DNA of 64,000 nt from Paramecium sonneborni (GCA_905182985.1 CAJJDN010000078.1:2932-66931), one strand, 5' to 3'; numbered from the stretch's first letter, positions 38,189-52,112 are shown. Translations and numbers: made by a program. The notes: generated from the sequence alone by a model not told the origin.

Positions 38189-41100
38189 TCAACTTGAAAG
38201 AAGGCCTCTTATACTTTATAAATTTGATTTCAAATTATTTACAACTTACTGGAATAAAAATATAATTTAAACTAGAATTGATAAACTTATTAGTGAGATA
38301 ATCATCCATCCAATTATATATTTCTATTCAAAATCTAATATCTTGCTATAATCTTCTAGAGATATTAAAACATTTAATAATGTAACAAAAAATATGCAAA
38401 AATCAGGTATAGCTGTTTTGAAAAATGATATTTTATCTTTATAAGGATTTTCATAAAGTAAAAAAGCCTAATTTATAGAGCAAGATATACAACATAAAAT
38501 AGTTTATAACAAAGGCTTCTAGTAAAAATATAAAAGTGAAAAAATAAATGCTGCTTTTCGAATAATATTTAAATAACAATATTTTTTGGCATGTGAGTTT
38601 TCAAAATTAATTGAATGGTATATTGAAAAGAATTTGCGTTAATAAATGGAATGTTTTAACAAGAGAGCATGCTTTTAACTAACATGAAAATACACTTAGA
38701 AAATAAGAAAAATAAATATCAAAGCAAATAAAGCTAATCCAAAATTAATTATTAAGATGAAATGATTGAAATTATTAGTGCAAGTGATTTGTAAAAGGCT
38801 TGCCATAAATATATCTAATATAAATAAATCAATTATCGAAAATAAATGAGACTAAAAATTCTATTTATATTCGTAATTAAACTTAAAAATTGACAATGAT
38901 AATTTAGATAATTTTTAAAGATTTTCTTAAAGATTTTCATGAGGTTTTTGTAAATTTTATTATTAGCCTTCAATTTATTATTATTAATAACAAATTGTGT
39001 ATATTTAAATTTTTTGTGTTTATTATGTTGTTTTAATAAACAATTTTTTCTGAAAGATCATTAAAATAAAGGATGCTAAACCGTAAATAAGAATAGAAAT
39101 CAAAAATAAAATACAAAATACTTAAATATTTTAGATAAATAGTGGATTGACACCTTTTTCAGCGAATTTTGGAGGAGCTTCAAAATAATAAGAATCTGTA
39201 GGTTAATTAAGTTCTATTAAATTTGGAATGGCAAAAATATCATCCCATTAGATTTCTTTAAAAAAGGATTAAACATTAAGTGGATAGTCTATATTAAAAA
39301 AATAGAAATAATTTATCCAAGTTAATATCTCCAAAATTGTCCAAAAAGAGTCTAATCCACCAAAGATTATAGTAAGAGGTCCAATTAATTAAAGAAGGAA
39401 TGTGAATTAATTAGAAGCACTAACTATTTATAAGGCTTATTCTTTTTATTCCTGATTGTAAAATATTTATTTTCTGGGTGTAATTACAATTTCTCTTATT
39501 TCATTTAAAAATCTTGAGGATTAATTAGATAACGGTATCAATAAATGTATCAAATTCACCTCTGAAATAGTTTTAAAGAATTAAAATTCAATTTAACATC
39601 CATAAATTGATGTTTCATTAATTTTAAATTATATTAAGCTATAGTTAAATTCTTATGGTTCAAAAAGATTAATTTTGATTTGGATTAAAGAGCATATATT
39701 TAAAAAATTAATTTCACTTTTTAATGCTAAATTATTATTAGAGTTTGAGTTAGTAAAAGTGATATCAACTTTTTTTTCTGGAATTTTAGAACAAATATTT
39801 TATTAACATTCATAGCCATTTTCAATTTCACATACAGAAGAACAACCATCTTTATCAAATTTATTACCATCATCACATTATTCATCTCCTGCCTTAATAT
39901 TATCTCCACATTTATTAATACACTTTTTAAAATTATAATCAAGATATAATCCTTATTTATTATCACATTTTTCACATTTATCTAATTTACATTAAGTACA
40001 ATTATTTGGAGTCTTTTCACACTCTTCGCATTACTCTGAACATTTGATACATTCATACTCAAATAAGAAATATCCTTTTAAACATGAAGTACATTTGATA
40101 TCACCTTTTATATAGATACAATTTTCGCAATTTGATTAACAAATGTTACATATACTTTTTTGTTATTCTATTTTACATTAGTATCCTGCATCAATCATAC
40201 ATTAAGTACAACCATCTCTTGAAACATTATTACCATCATCACATTATTCAGGCGTAAGAACTATTCCATCCCCGCATGTACTTATACAAACTTAATTTTC
40301 TATTTTATATCCATCAACACATTAAATACATTTGTCAATTATACAAATTTTACATAGTAATTCACATTAAAATCTACATTAATTACATCCATCATCAGAC
40401 TATTCATTTCCATCATCACATTATTCATCATAAGCTTTAATTTTATCTCCACATTTTGAAAAACATATATTCTTATGATCATCATAATACAATCCTTTTG
40501 ACTCATCACATTATTTTCTCTAAAAACATTTTTTTTACTCTGAATTATAATAATATGATTCTATACAAGATAAACATTTTCCATATTGACAATTTATACA
40601 TGTTTCTTGACATTAGAATTTACAATTAGAACAACCATCATATAAAATATTATTACCATCATCACAATTTTCTTCACTTAATATCATTTAATCTCCACAT
40701 ATCGAATCACAAGAATTTGTTATTGAATTTAAATAGTAGCCTGTAGAACAATTAATACATAATCCTAAATGACAATATTAACAATTAAGAGGACACTTAA
40801 AATATATTTGTTAATAATCTTAAATCAGATAATTGCATTATTCATTCCGAGCTAAAATTGCATCTCCAAAAATCAATTTACTATTTTCTTTTATATTTTC
40901 TCTTTTTCTCATTAAACATTATGATTTTGTGCATGATAAACAAATTGATGAACTTTCAATATCACTTTAAGAGCAAGTTGTGTATAAGATATTATTTTCA
41001 TTATTTTTCAAATAGTCTATGATTAAATCATCTCTTTGATCAAAAAATGCCAAATTTTATCCTATAATTAGATAACTTTTAAAATATGTAAAATATATTG

Positions 41101-44100
41101 ATTAGATTTATTACATAATCTCTTTTTTTTATAGTGCTAATGATTAGAGAGTAATAGCTTTTAAATAAGTATTGTATTCATAAAATAAATATAATTCTTA
41201 ATAGTCATATGTATCAGAAAGATAATTGATATTAAGTTAAGTAGGAGTACTTTATATTTCATTTATTTCGATACATCTTTCTTAGATTAGTAAATAATTT
41301 TCAAAACATTTTAAGCAAATACCTTTAAAACAAAGAGCACATGAATTTAAGCAATAATATTAGCAAAGATGACATCCATCATCAAATATCAAATTTCCGT
41401 CATCGCATTATTCATCAGGTGTGACAATTTCATCACCACAAATACTAAAGCATTATTTATTATGTAATTGATATCCAATTTTGCATTGTATACATCCATT
41501 ACCTAGTGAAAGGTCACATTTAAGACAGGAATCTCTACATTCACATCTATGTAACTTTGGGTTTAATTTGTACACATCAACACAATGATGACATTTATTA
41601 TTTAAACACATATCACATATTAATGTATTTTAACATTTAAAATTACAATCTGATGTGCAACCATCATTATCATCAGCTAAATTAGCATCATCACACTGTT
41701 CCATATATTTAATATCAGGAGCTGAAACAATTATTCCATCTCCACAAATGTTTTTACAATAATTAGAATATGGGTTTAAACCCTCTCTACATCTTAAACA
41801 TTAACCTAAATCATAATTGCACTCTAAACAATCTGGATAGCAATAAAATTAACAATTCTTACAAATTTTTCTAGTTGATTCAATAGCATCATCACATTTT
41901 TCAATTCCTACTATTTTTTCATCTCTGCATTATTCTTTACAAATATAATTATTTATTTAAGTATCTAAATACCAACCTATAGTTGCACATTCATAACATA
42001 CTCCTCTTACACATTTTGTACACTGAGGTTAACATTCTAATTTACAATTATAGCATCCATCATTTGCATAAATATTTCTATCATCACATTCTTCAATTTA
42101 AGTAATTAGACCATCCCCACAATTGCAATCAATATAATTTGAATTACAAGGATCACATTAAGTATTCTAAGGACACTCAAAAAACTAATCAAGACTTATA
42201 GCATAATATTAATTTATAGGCATTTCACAATTGAGATAATCATTATTAAGAATAAATCCTAAAATACAATCTTCACAATCATATTATGAAGTGCATTTCT
42301 TACAAAATTAAATGCATTCTTAACAATTTTAATTATCATCAAAATAACCTTCATTACAAACACATTAATTATTAATTAATACTCTAAACTTTTTAAAATC
42401 ACATTAGGTGCATATTAAATTATTAATACATCTATCACAATTTTAAGAACACTATATACATTATTCCTGTATTTAATCAAAATAAGAATTAGGAGAACAA
42501 ATACATCCTTAAAGAGGATTAATGAATCCTATTTTACACGTTAAACAATTTTATAAAGATGTGCAAGTTAAACAATTATTTGGACAAATCAAACATTAAT
42601 TAGAATTCCAATCATAGTAATAATTATCTGAGCATGTTGTAATTAACACTGTATTTGGATTTGCACAATCGATTTCATTTATGCAAGTTTGACAACCAGT
42701 TCTACAATAATGAACAGTGATATAAAACTGATAAAATCCACAGTAAGCTTCAATAGGTTCATTATCAAGACCTTAACATTCCCAATCAATTTTTAGAGTA
42801 TTTGAAGAATGTTAATACATTTCAAATATTTTTTTAGTAGTATTCAATATAGTTAATTATTTAACAGGGTTATCATCAATATAAAAAATAAATTTTCCAT
42901 CCTAAAATGTAGGTCCAAAAACAACTATAAAAGCTATAGATAAACTATGATGAGGATCAAGTATATTAAATGTTCTTGAAAATCTAGCTTATGCCCATAT
43001 AAAAGGTCCTCCAAAGATTCTCTAATTTTTATTTAAAATCGAATAATAAATATTGGATCCTTTAAGAAAATTTAAACCTGTTTAAGTAACTATAATATAT
43101 TCAGAATATGTAATAGGATTAATTTCCAATCCAATAAATTCTTTGATTAATAATCTAGAATCTATAATTAAATAAAATTAGAATACATTTAGTAGCATCG
43201 CTATCATCAAATTCCTAGCAATGAGTATTATTGATTTTAAATTAATTTTCATTAGAGCATCGAACACATTAACTCCATTTTGAAATGTAATAATCTGTAT
43301 AACATTTAGTACATTTGAATTTTTCAGTGCATGTTTAACATGAATTGGGACAATAACCAGATGAAATTTCAACACTTCGAATAGCCCATCCTGCATTGTT
43401 ATTTCTAAAATTAAATTAATTTTACGTATAATTGCCTATTAATTTAAGAGTAAAATAGTTTGTTATATTAGTTGATAAATAGAGATTATATTATTTGTTA
43501 TTTGAATAAACTAATGAACTTTAATTGTAATTTGGTTTATCAATTTAAGCATATATTATAAAATTATCTATTTGTACATTTGTACCATTTTTATATATTT
43601 TTGCATAATAAGTGTCATTAATACGTAATTCAATACTACTTTCAGGAGGCATTTCATTAAAAAGTATTAATTAAAGATATATTTAAGTCAAATTATAAGG
43701 ATTACTAAAGTTTGCAATTCTATAAATTCCTTAATTCTTTTGAAATAATCCAAGTATATAATAATTATCAAAGTTGAAATTTTGAGGAATTGGAAGACTA
43801 ATATCAGTAAAATCATACAACATTTACCAATTATATTGTTCAGTATTTTTATTTTCAGACACACCAAACCAATAATAAACAAGTTCTAATAATAAATGTA
43901 AATTTTACTATTATATTATTCACAATAACCATTAATAAAAAATGGTTAGTCTTAAGGACAAATTTTTTTACATCCTTGATATTTTACAAAATATGGACAT
44001 TCTGATGGACAAGTGTTTTAACAAGAATTATCTGGTTGAATTATACCATAAAAACATTAAGTACATTGATTTGGTAGATCACCCCAGCATTATTTGCAAT

Positions 44101-44650
44101 TTGGATGGCATGATAATGTAGAATAGATTAAATTCTTTATTGATACATTACCCATTTAAGTGGATACCTTAAATTAATGAATCCCTTTAATATAAGTTTA
44201 ATTAATTGTAAAATTAACACTCTGTATAAAGGCATTCTATGAATCGCAAAATCCTTTTTAAATATCTATTTTTTATATGGAACTATTATAAATCCAAGTA
44301 TAATTTTAATTATTAATTGAATAAGTCAAATTATCCAAATCATTCCAAATACCAAATAATATGACATCAAATGTTATAAAAAACATTTAACCATTAAACT
44401 CTTAATTTTTAAAATACTATGTTTATGATGAATAGTTGTTCAGTGTTATATAACTTCCTTATACCTAACAATTTATAAAGTTTGCTGTTGTTTAAATTGC
44501 TTCCTTCTTTTCAAAGAAGCCATCAGAATACAAATAGCAAGTGTTAGAAAAACTGAAGCTTTTATTTTATATTAGGTATGATCCAATAGAAGTCCAATCA
44601 CAATTAATCTTTACAAACAATAGAAGAATTAGGTTGATGAATAAAATCAT
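38189..44650 (-). CDS. Large Cys-rich surface protein with DUF4215 repeats and C-terminal membrane spans
   Basis: ATG 44650 to TGA 38189, minus strand, with introns 43886-43908 (23 nt) and 43162-43186 (25 nt), gives 2137 residues with no frame break. The order is signal peptide (MILFINLILLLFV), globular N-terminal parts, furin-like Cys-rich segments, and about nine DUF4215/Myxococcus-type repeats at roughly residues 820-1610, with motifs such as CGDGIVLTPEQCDDGN. A non-Cys segment then precedes several membrane spans from about residue 1835 to 2125. The hydrophilic loop after the first span is very Gln-rich. The architecture predicts a long Cys-rich ectodomain anchored by a polytopic domain, as in ciliate families annotated as GF-receptor/furin-like proteins. 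It is the intact paralogue of the broken gene at 18673-21377, with which it shares intron positions and N-terminal order. Substrate or ligand unknown. Confidence 0.9.
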
Positions 44651-46059
44651 TATTTAAATTTTAATAAATTTTGCATTTCCTTCTTCCATTTATATCATCA
44701 TACCATTATATAAAAGATAAAAATCATCATTAAAAGATATTTCAGACAATTAATTTTTTTTCATTTTGCATTACTATTTATGAGAAAAGATTTGCTGCTT
44801 GTTCTCAATTTATAGAAAAAGTTATCTCTAATAATTCAAAATTATCTTTAGAATACATAATTTTTAATCATGTGGTTGATTAGAAATTCTATAAATTATA
44901 TCTAATAAAAAGATGATCTCTAAGCTACCATTTACACTAGTTATACATATTTGAGATTAACAATATAGTAATCATGATGATCAAAATTTTTGACATATAG
45001 AATTTTTAAGTAGAATGTATTCTAATTAATTGAATTTATTCTAATTATTAGTAATAAATGAAGAACCTGAATTGCCATTTGGTAAAAAATATAATCATCA
45101 ATATCAACTATGGAATTTCATCAATTTAGTTTTGAAAACAATTGAACATATATAAAGTATTTTATGATTTATATCACATAATTATTTTAGAAGTACTAAA
45201 TAATTTTATTTTATATTTTTTCAATTCAAAATATTAAATGATGCAATATGAATTTCTCATCTAAAAATATGCTCAATTATTATTTTTAGATACTGATCAA
45301 TTACTTTATTTTTGAATAAGATTGTATCATAAAGTTGATGGTATCTTCATATTCTAACTACAACTGATTGGATTCAAGTAATAATATAATGATTCTTTTT
45401 ATATCGGAACCAAAAAAACTAAATATGATATTTGAAGAAATTCATATTTTTGTAGAAGAATATGGTCAAAAATTTTGAATTGTATAACAATTATTCCTTT
45501 ATTAATATCAATCAATGAAGAATATAGTTTTAAGTTTATACCTTGAATGATTTAAAACATAATTTATTTATTTAATAAAATTAATTAATTATATTAAAAT
45601 TAATTTAAGCTTTTTAATATTACTATTCTATTATTATTATATTATTTCAATCTATTTTTATGATTTTTATAAATTACTGCTTTTGTTTTTAAAACAACCA
45701 AAAAAATTATCAATAAAGTATTAAAAGAATGAAAAATGATAACTTTTGAAGAAGACAGTTAGAAATAATTGTCATTTTTTTATTTTATAAATATATAATT
45801 ACAGAATAATGAATAATAAATTAATATTCAATTTTATTTTAACAATTGTCTAATTAATAAATATATTAGATGATAAAAATGTATATTACACATTTTAAGA
45901 ATGAATTTAGAAACAGATACAAACTTAATAACAGCAATATGATTAGGTTTAATGATATAGAGTTCAATTATTGCTTAAGCTTAACCGAGTGAAAGATGAG
46001 TCAAGAGAGTCATCTAAGTTTTAATAAATTAATCTTATCAAATTTAATTATAGTAATAT
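44651..46059. other. Divergent intergenic region
   Basis: About 1.4 kb between the divergent starts of the surface-protein gene and the WD40 gene. No coding-like frame or motif was recognised. Confidence 0.55.
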
Positions 46060-47538
46060 ATGATAGACAAAAGTTAAAAGTAGAGTATTATGCAAAATTT
46101 ATTATAAAATTATTTAGGAATATAATTAATAGATTCTGGATAATCATATTGGTCAATTTTATTCCATAAAATTTCCTCAATATTTAATATTTAGACTTAA
46201 ATAGATAATAATTAAGCTAAATCAATAATAAGATTTAAGAATTTGATAAAAATATTAACTAAATTCTAATTTCAAATTGTAAAATTATTTCTTTAATTAT
46301 ATTTTTAAATATCAAAATTTAATGAATCTATTTATTTCATAATTGAATTACTTGAATATAAGGCATAATTAAATTTTTTATTTTCTGAGTCTTCATATTA
46401 GAATAAATAATAAAAATTATTGAACTAAATGAAAATAAAATTATAAATAATTATTGAAATTATGAAATAGGAATAAAATCAATGTAAAAATTAAACTTTT
46501 TCATATGAATTATTACCTTAAAGTTTGACAAAATAGGATGCAATATCACATGCATTAGCAATAAATTCAAATAATAATCTGTTATTAGTCTCAGAGGAAT
46601 TTAACTTTAAAATATTTTATTTTAAAGATGGAAGTTTAAAGTTTCTTTAAAAATTTTATTGCCCAATTTTAAAATCGAATGAATTTGCTATAAATTTTAT
46701 TAATACACTAGATTTTTGCAAATAAAAAAAATAGCTATTTATTTCTGGATCAGATACTTTGATTACTAAATGGTCATTTAATCTAATATCAAGTGTAAAA
46801 TATATTTAGAGATTAGAAGGTTAAGTCTGTATTGCAAGCCTTGTTATTCATCCTATAAAAGAAAATATAATTATTTCTGGTAGTAAATTGGGCTCAATTT
46901 ATTTTTGGTTTGATCATCAAAATTATGAAGGTTAGCCCTTTTCATAAACAATCTCAGAACATATTAAATGTGTTGTTGGATTATCAATAAACGATGATGG
47001 TTCAAAAGTAATATCAGCAGGAAAAGATGGAATAATTTTAATTATTGAACCGAATTCCACATCAGAACTGGATTATTCAAAATGTTCTTGGATAATTAAA
47101 TAAAAAATCCAGGTTAAACCACATGGATATCGTATATGTTTTATAAATAATGATTCATTTACTTTTTAACCATATGGACAATCGTAATTACATTATTACA
47201 TTCTTTTAAATGGATAATTTATAAAAGATAAAGAATTTTAAATATAACTTAATCTTGAAGATTGCATGTACTTTTTCCCTCAGATTTATAACAAAAAAAA
47301 GAAAATACTATTCAATAAATGCGGAAACACTTTAAATATTTTAAAGTATTAGGAATTGAATAAGGAGGAATAATTGCTTTAGTATTACTAATAATTTTAA
47401 TTACAATAAGTCATTTTATTTAATGAAACATTTAATCCCTGGATATTTGGAACAGTGAGTGAAGATGGATAGTATTTAATCATTTGGGATGGTATATCAA
47501 GGAACATTTAAGTAAGAAAATATACAATATAAAATTGA
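46060..47538 (+). CDS. WD40-repeat protein with helical N-terminus
   Basis: A continuous intronless frame of 492 codons in the ciliate code. ATG 46060 is the first Met after an in-frame TGA. Residues 1-155 are Gln/Ile/Leu-rich and predicted helical. WD40 blades follow from about 160: ISHALAINSNNNLLLVSEE, LFISGSDTLITKWSF, IIISGSKLGSIYFWFD, HIKCVVGLSINDDGSKVISA and a last GQYLIIWDGISRNIQVRKY. The last blade nearly matches those of the genes at 32265 and 35843, so the three are paralogues. It lacks the N-terminal Cys/His motif of the 35843 gene. A scaffold role is inferred. Confidence 0.85.
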
Positions 47539-48417
47539 ATATTATTTTAAGAATAATTAAAATTAAATTTATTATAACTTAATATCAATTATTATAATAA
47601 ATATATGAGAATTATACAAATTCCAACATCTTTTATAATAAATTTCATCTAATTTATTTAATAAAATCTATATTTTTAGCACTTGACCCTGGTTTTTCAT
47701 TTCAAAAATTAGCCTGAAATGTTCCTCTAAAAAGAATGCAGAAATGCCTTCGATTTTTTTATATTCTATTAATTGTATCAGATTTATTAGATAAAATATA
47801 AATATCAATTAAAACATATATTAAATAATCATTTTCAATTTTTGAACTTTTTATATTCAAGTTTATATGAATTTTTAAAATCAAATAGTTAAATTTTAGT
47901 TTTTATGGTTACACATATTCATAATATGCAAACTAAAATAAAGTTTAAAATGAATTTTAAAATCTCCAATTAAAAGGAATTAACGTAGATATATCATCTA
48001 TATTATAGCTATCAATGAAGATCAAAATTTTATTAGCAGAATGTAAAACTTTTAGGTTTGGTTAAATTGAATGCTTTGTTTTATTCTAATGTAAAATTTT
48101 TTTAATTCATTTGATTTAAAATATAATTTTCAAAATTGATTAAATAGAATATAGTCTTTCCATTTTTAAACTCTTGCAGCAATTTTAATAATTTTACATA
48201 ATCAATTTTTACTCACAAAAATTATAAGTTAAGATAGATTAAATTATTAATTGTAAAATAAAGAATGGGATGGTAAAAATAGCTTAATTGTAAAAATAGA
48301 TGTTGAATAAAATATTTATATTATTATACTGTATTGAATATAGAATAATTAATATACATTAATTTAAATTATTCTTAAACAATAAAAAGTTTTGACGTCA
48401 TCATATTATTATTAATA
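47539..48417. other. Intergenic region with weak minus-strand coding-like pieces
   Basis: On the minus strand, frames near 47690-47780 (EYKKIEGISAFFLEEHFRL) and near 48110-48240 (KIDYVKLLKLLQEFKNGKT) have protein-like composition but lie in different frames with TGA between. The second piece is vaguely like an early kinase-lobe helix. No gene is called. Confidence 0.35.
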
Positions 48418-48975
48418 ATGAATAAAATCATAGCCATCTTGTTTGTTCTATCTATTGCAAATGCTAGATCATATACATTATATAAATAATGTGATTCTGC
48501 TTGGGCTAATGACTAATTAGGAACAAGTGCAGATACAATATGTAAAGCTGGATGTTTAGTTTCATCAATTGCTATGATGTTACATACTTATGGAGTAGTA
48601 ACTGATGGTACAACAACTCCAAAGACAATGAATACATGGTTAAAAAAGCATGGAGGATATGTTTCTGGTGATCTGTTTGTTTGGGCTTCAATAGAACCTC
48701 TTGGCTTTATTTTTTAAGGATGGTGCACAACTACATAAGCAACATGTAAACATTATAATTATGTTTTAGATAAATTTGATGCTGGATATCATGTTATTTT
48801 GAATGTCAATAATGGTCATCATTATGTGTTGATGACATCATATTCAGGAAGTACATTCAATGTTAATGATCCTGGATATTCCAAAACTAGTTATTCAGCT
48901 AGTGAAGTAAAAGAGGCAGCCTTTTATCTTCGTAACAAAGCCATCTATTTTAAGAATCATGTCTTAAATATATGA
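48418..48975 (+). CDS. Small secreted C39-like (papain-fold) peptidase-domain protein
   Basis: An intact intronless frame of 185 codons. It has a signal peptide (MNKIIAILFVLSIANARS), then a single compact domain. An early YKQCDSAWAND segment and AGCLVSSIAMML (Cys46) match the substrate-site and nucleophile region of peptidase_C39-like proteins (usually Q...W....G-C-xx-S-hAM-hL). GHHYVLM (His134/135) fits the catalytic His, and FNVNDPGY (Asn150/Asp151) fits the third catalytic position. All three elements are present in the right order, so activity is plausible but not shown. The frame is less AT-rich than its surroundings. The likely site of action is a secretory or digestive compartment, or outside the cell. 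It stands alone between a WD40 gene and a region of dead receptor genes. Confidence 0.8.
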
Positions 48976-49450
48976 GTTATTCATTTAATAACAATATATA
49001 GAGAAAATATTCATTATAAATTAAACACCATTTCCAAAGATCATTAAATTAGGATCATCTCATTTATTTAAAATCTTCTTTTTATTTCACAGAGTCTTTC
49101 ATTTTCAATATCTATATAAGAAAATTAATGAACATTTTATATTATTTAATTTTATTTAATAAAATTTGTTAGTAAAACATATAAATACTTATTATCATTT
49201 ATCATTCCTTTACTTTGCTTGTTATATAATTATATTTTTTAAATATTTTTTTTTTAGCCACTATCAATAGATTGTATACTTCAGATGTTAGTATATTCTT
49301 CAGTAAGCGAAAAATTTGAAAAAGTAACAAAATTAGAGTAAAATATTTTTAAATTTATCATCCTAGAGCTATAAGAAAAATTTTCATAAAGATTCAATAG
49401 CAAACGCTAATTTGTAAAAGTAATAATTATTAATTTTACAACCAAAATCA
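48976..49450. other. Intergenic region
   Basis: AT-rich spacer after the C39-like gene; no coding-like frame was recognised. Confidence 0.5.
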
Positions 49451-49479
49451 TCCTTGAATAGTTTTTTTTTCTAAGATTT

Positions 49480-49960
49480 TTTTATTTATTTGGATCTCTT
49501 TAATTATATTATTCCCAGGTCATTATTATGGAAATTTTAAATCTAAATTTCAAGTATTCATTCTCAAGGGATAAAAATGTATATATTATAATTATATTTT
49601 TGAAGTAGATGCTAAATGTCGAAATTATTATAAACATTCGATATCATCTGAATTCATTGAAAATTCAAAATCTAATAACTAAAAAGATACTAAATATATT
49701 ACTTTGAAGACGATGAGTATTGGGAACAAAGTTTCTTTATTATATTAAATAATATTATTTATTTAAAATATTAAATTAATTCTTTCTGGAAAAAAATATT
49801 AATATAATATTGATAATTCAAATTTGAATAATTAAATATTTCTTATATTAAACACTCATTTCACTTTATAGATAATTATTGTATAATATTTGATATGTAA
49901 AAAAATTAATGATTACTATATTTATTAATAAATGATGATGAATTAATTTTAATTACTTAG
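49480..49960 (+). pseudogene. Cache-type receptor remnant, piece 1
   Basis: A frame without TGA for about 150 codons contains IFEVDAKCRNYYKHS. In Cache-domain ectodomains of Paramecium a FDPRCRxWY-like motif is common, and this fragment is a decayed version with the Arg-Cys-Arg spacing mostly kept. The rest of the frame is AT-driven. There is no start or downstream domain, so it is called a pseudogene fragment. Confidence 0.35.
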
Positions 49961-50159
49961 TTTTTATATTTTTTCATCACATTGTTAATGAGAACATTAA
50001 ATTATAAAAATAAAAAACTCAAGTTAATTAAATTTAGAAGAAATAATATTGATAAATAACGTGATTTAATTGATGCAAAATTATCAATAAATGACTAATC
50101 ATTTCTTTATGTAAACCCTGAGAATATATATTTCAATTTATTGAAAAATTTTATATTTA

Positions 50160-51290
50160 TGTAAAATTTTTGATTTTTTTTCTATTTTAGTTATCATTCA
50201 TTTATACTTTAAGTTTTCCTCTCATCTATAAGCCTTATATGAGTAATAATAACATTAAACATATTTATTCAAAAGTGGATGATAGAACTTTACCTTTATA
50301 CATTTGATAATTTAAGTAGTTCGGCATAAATAGCTTCTTTAAACTCTATTCTAGAAAATACAAGTCAAGAAGCATATTTACTCTATGACGATCTTGTTAA
50401 TCAATAAAGAAGTACTATGTTAAAAAATATTTGTTTATATGAAAAGAAAATAGATAAAAAAAATAATTATCATATTATAATACTGATCTAGAAATTCTAA
50501 TTTGAATTTAATTTTAAGAATATTTTATTTTGTGACTCTTTAACAAATTATTATTAATGTAAAAAAATGTATTTATAGTTATTATTTAATTCAAGTGTTG
50601 GTGTTTTTAATTTTTACAATCATATTACTAATTTAAATATGTTTTTAGATGGATTTTTCAGATTTTATTTAATTAACAATTTTAGTTTATTAATATGGAT
50701 AGCAGCTGTTAGAGAACCATAAATGCTGTACCCTTTTTATCGACCAATTATTATATATCCATTTATAAAATATTAACATGATTTAGATTAATATTGACTT
50801 AAAAATTAGTGGTGCATTTAAAACTACATATTAACTTTTTTTAAATTGTTATTTGAAAAATCGTAAAAGAATAATGTATTTTTTTTGTATAATAGTTAAT
50901 AAACAATTTTTCTAATAAAATAACCAAATATTTTATCTCCAAAGAAATCATCTTATATTGAATAAAACTAACTAGTTTCATCTTAATTATATTACTGTTT
51001 GTATATAGATTTAATTATTGAAGCTTTATAACTATAAAACATAAAAAATTTATCTCAATAATTTAAATATTAATTTTAAAATGCTTATCATGAATTATTA
51101 ATTAATATTCAAAACTGGTTCTATTTTAGAAATTTTATTAAATAATTACTTTTTATCAAAATTTCACCTTATTTAACAATTGATTATTTCCTTGATATAA
51201 ATCTATTAGGATTATGTTAATTAAGCATATAAGAACATAATTGCAATTATAATACCAGAAATTGAATCAGCATTCTTTATTATGGTCTTA
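50160..51290 (+). pseudogene. Cache-type receptor remnant, piece 2
   Basis: One frame reads a membrane segment (FILQVFLSSISLI), an in-frame TGA, then WMIELYLYTFDNLSSSAQIA and SQEAYLLYDDLVNQQRSTML. It continues to IWIAAVREPQMLYPFYRPII and a further TGA near 50796, after which about 160 more codons stay open. One transmembrane helix followed by an extracellular helix and a YPFYRP element resembles the N-terminal part of Cache/dCache receptors. Two in-frame TGA codons mark it as a pseudogene. No kinase, cyclase or VWA domain follows. Confidence 0.4.
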
Positions 51291-52112
51291 CTAAATTCTC
51301 AAGCTCTCTAATTCTGAATAATCAATCAATGAAGTTCTACGCATTATTTTTTTTATTTTTTAAAAGACTCTTTTTTTCTATACTGATTATTTAATATGAT
51401 CATTTACATGAATATAATTGAATAAAAATAAAGAAATGTTATTTTTTGTATCACAATAATAACCTAAACTATAACCTGAATAAATGCTAAAAATAAACTA
51501 TAGCTTCATAACCACTAAGTTGAAACTTTACTAGTTCAAACTAATTTATAAAAAAATTCAATTAAATTAATAACAACTATTAACAATCATTATTAACAAA
51601 CATCAATGAATAATAATGCTTTTTTAGAATTGTATTTGATTAATTAAATACATGCATAAACTTAATATTTAAAAAGATCAAATTAAAAACTATAAAGTTG
51701 TACTCTATATTAATAGTGACTAAAATTGATGCTTAATTATTCAATGACTAATTATATTAAATCAATAAAATAATTAACACTAAAGAATACAGAAATTATT
51801 AGAATAATTTAAGGTAGATTAAATTGAAATGTAATCTAACCAGTTATATTATTATGAAACCAACAATGTCAATTTGAATAATATAAAAAATGTCATATTA
51901 ATTAATCTAGATTTCTTAATCAATATACAATGAGGTATTATTATTTATTATGTTTATAATACTAATTAAATCTTCTAATAGTATAAAAATGATTCTTACA
52001 AAAATTCAATAATATAATTTAATAACAACATGTTGTTGAATTAGAATAATAAATCATTTTCAAAATAATAATTAATATTATTGTTGATTCTATAAAAATA
52101 ACATAATATGAA
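51291..52112. other. AT-rich region, nothing recognised
   Basis: This lies between the receptor remnant and the small minus-strand Cys-rich gene. No gene or repeat was seen, although decayed 3' parts of the receptor could lie here. Confidence 0.45.

Noticed and set aside
39727..43882. Several short standard-code minus-strand ORFs
   Set aside because: They are off-frame shadows of the 2137-residue gene at 38189-44650, which is continuous in the ciliate code.
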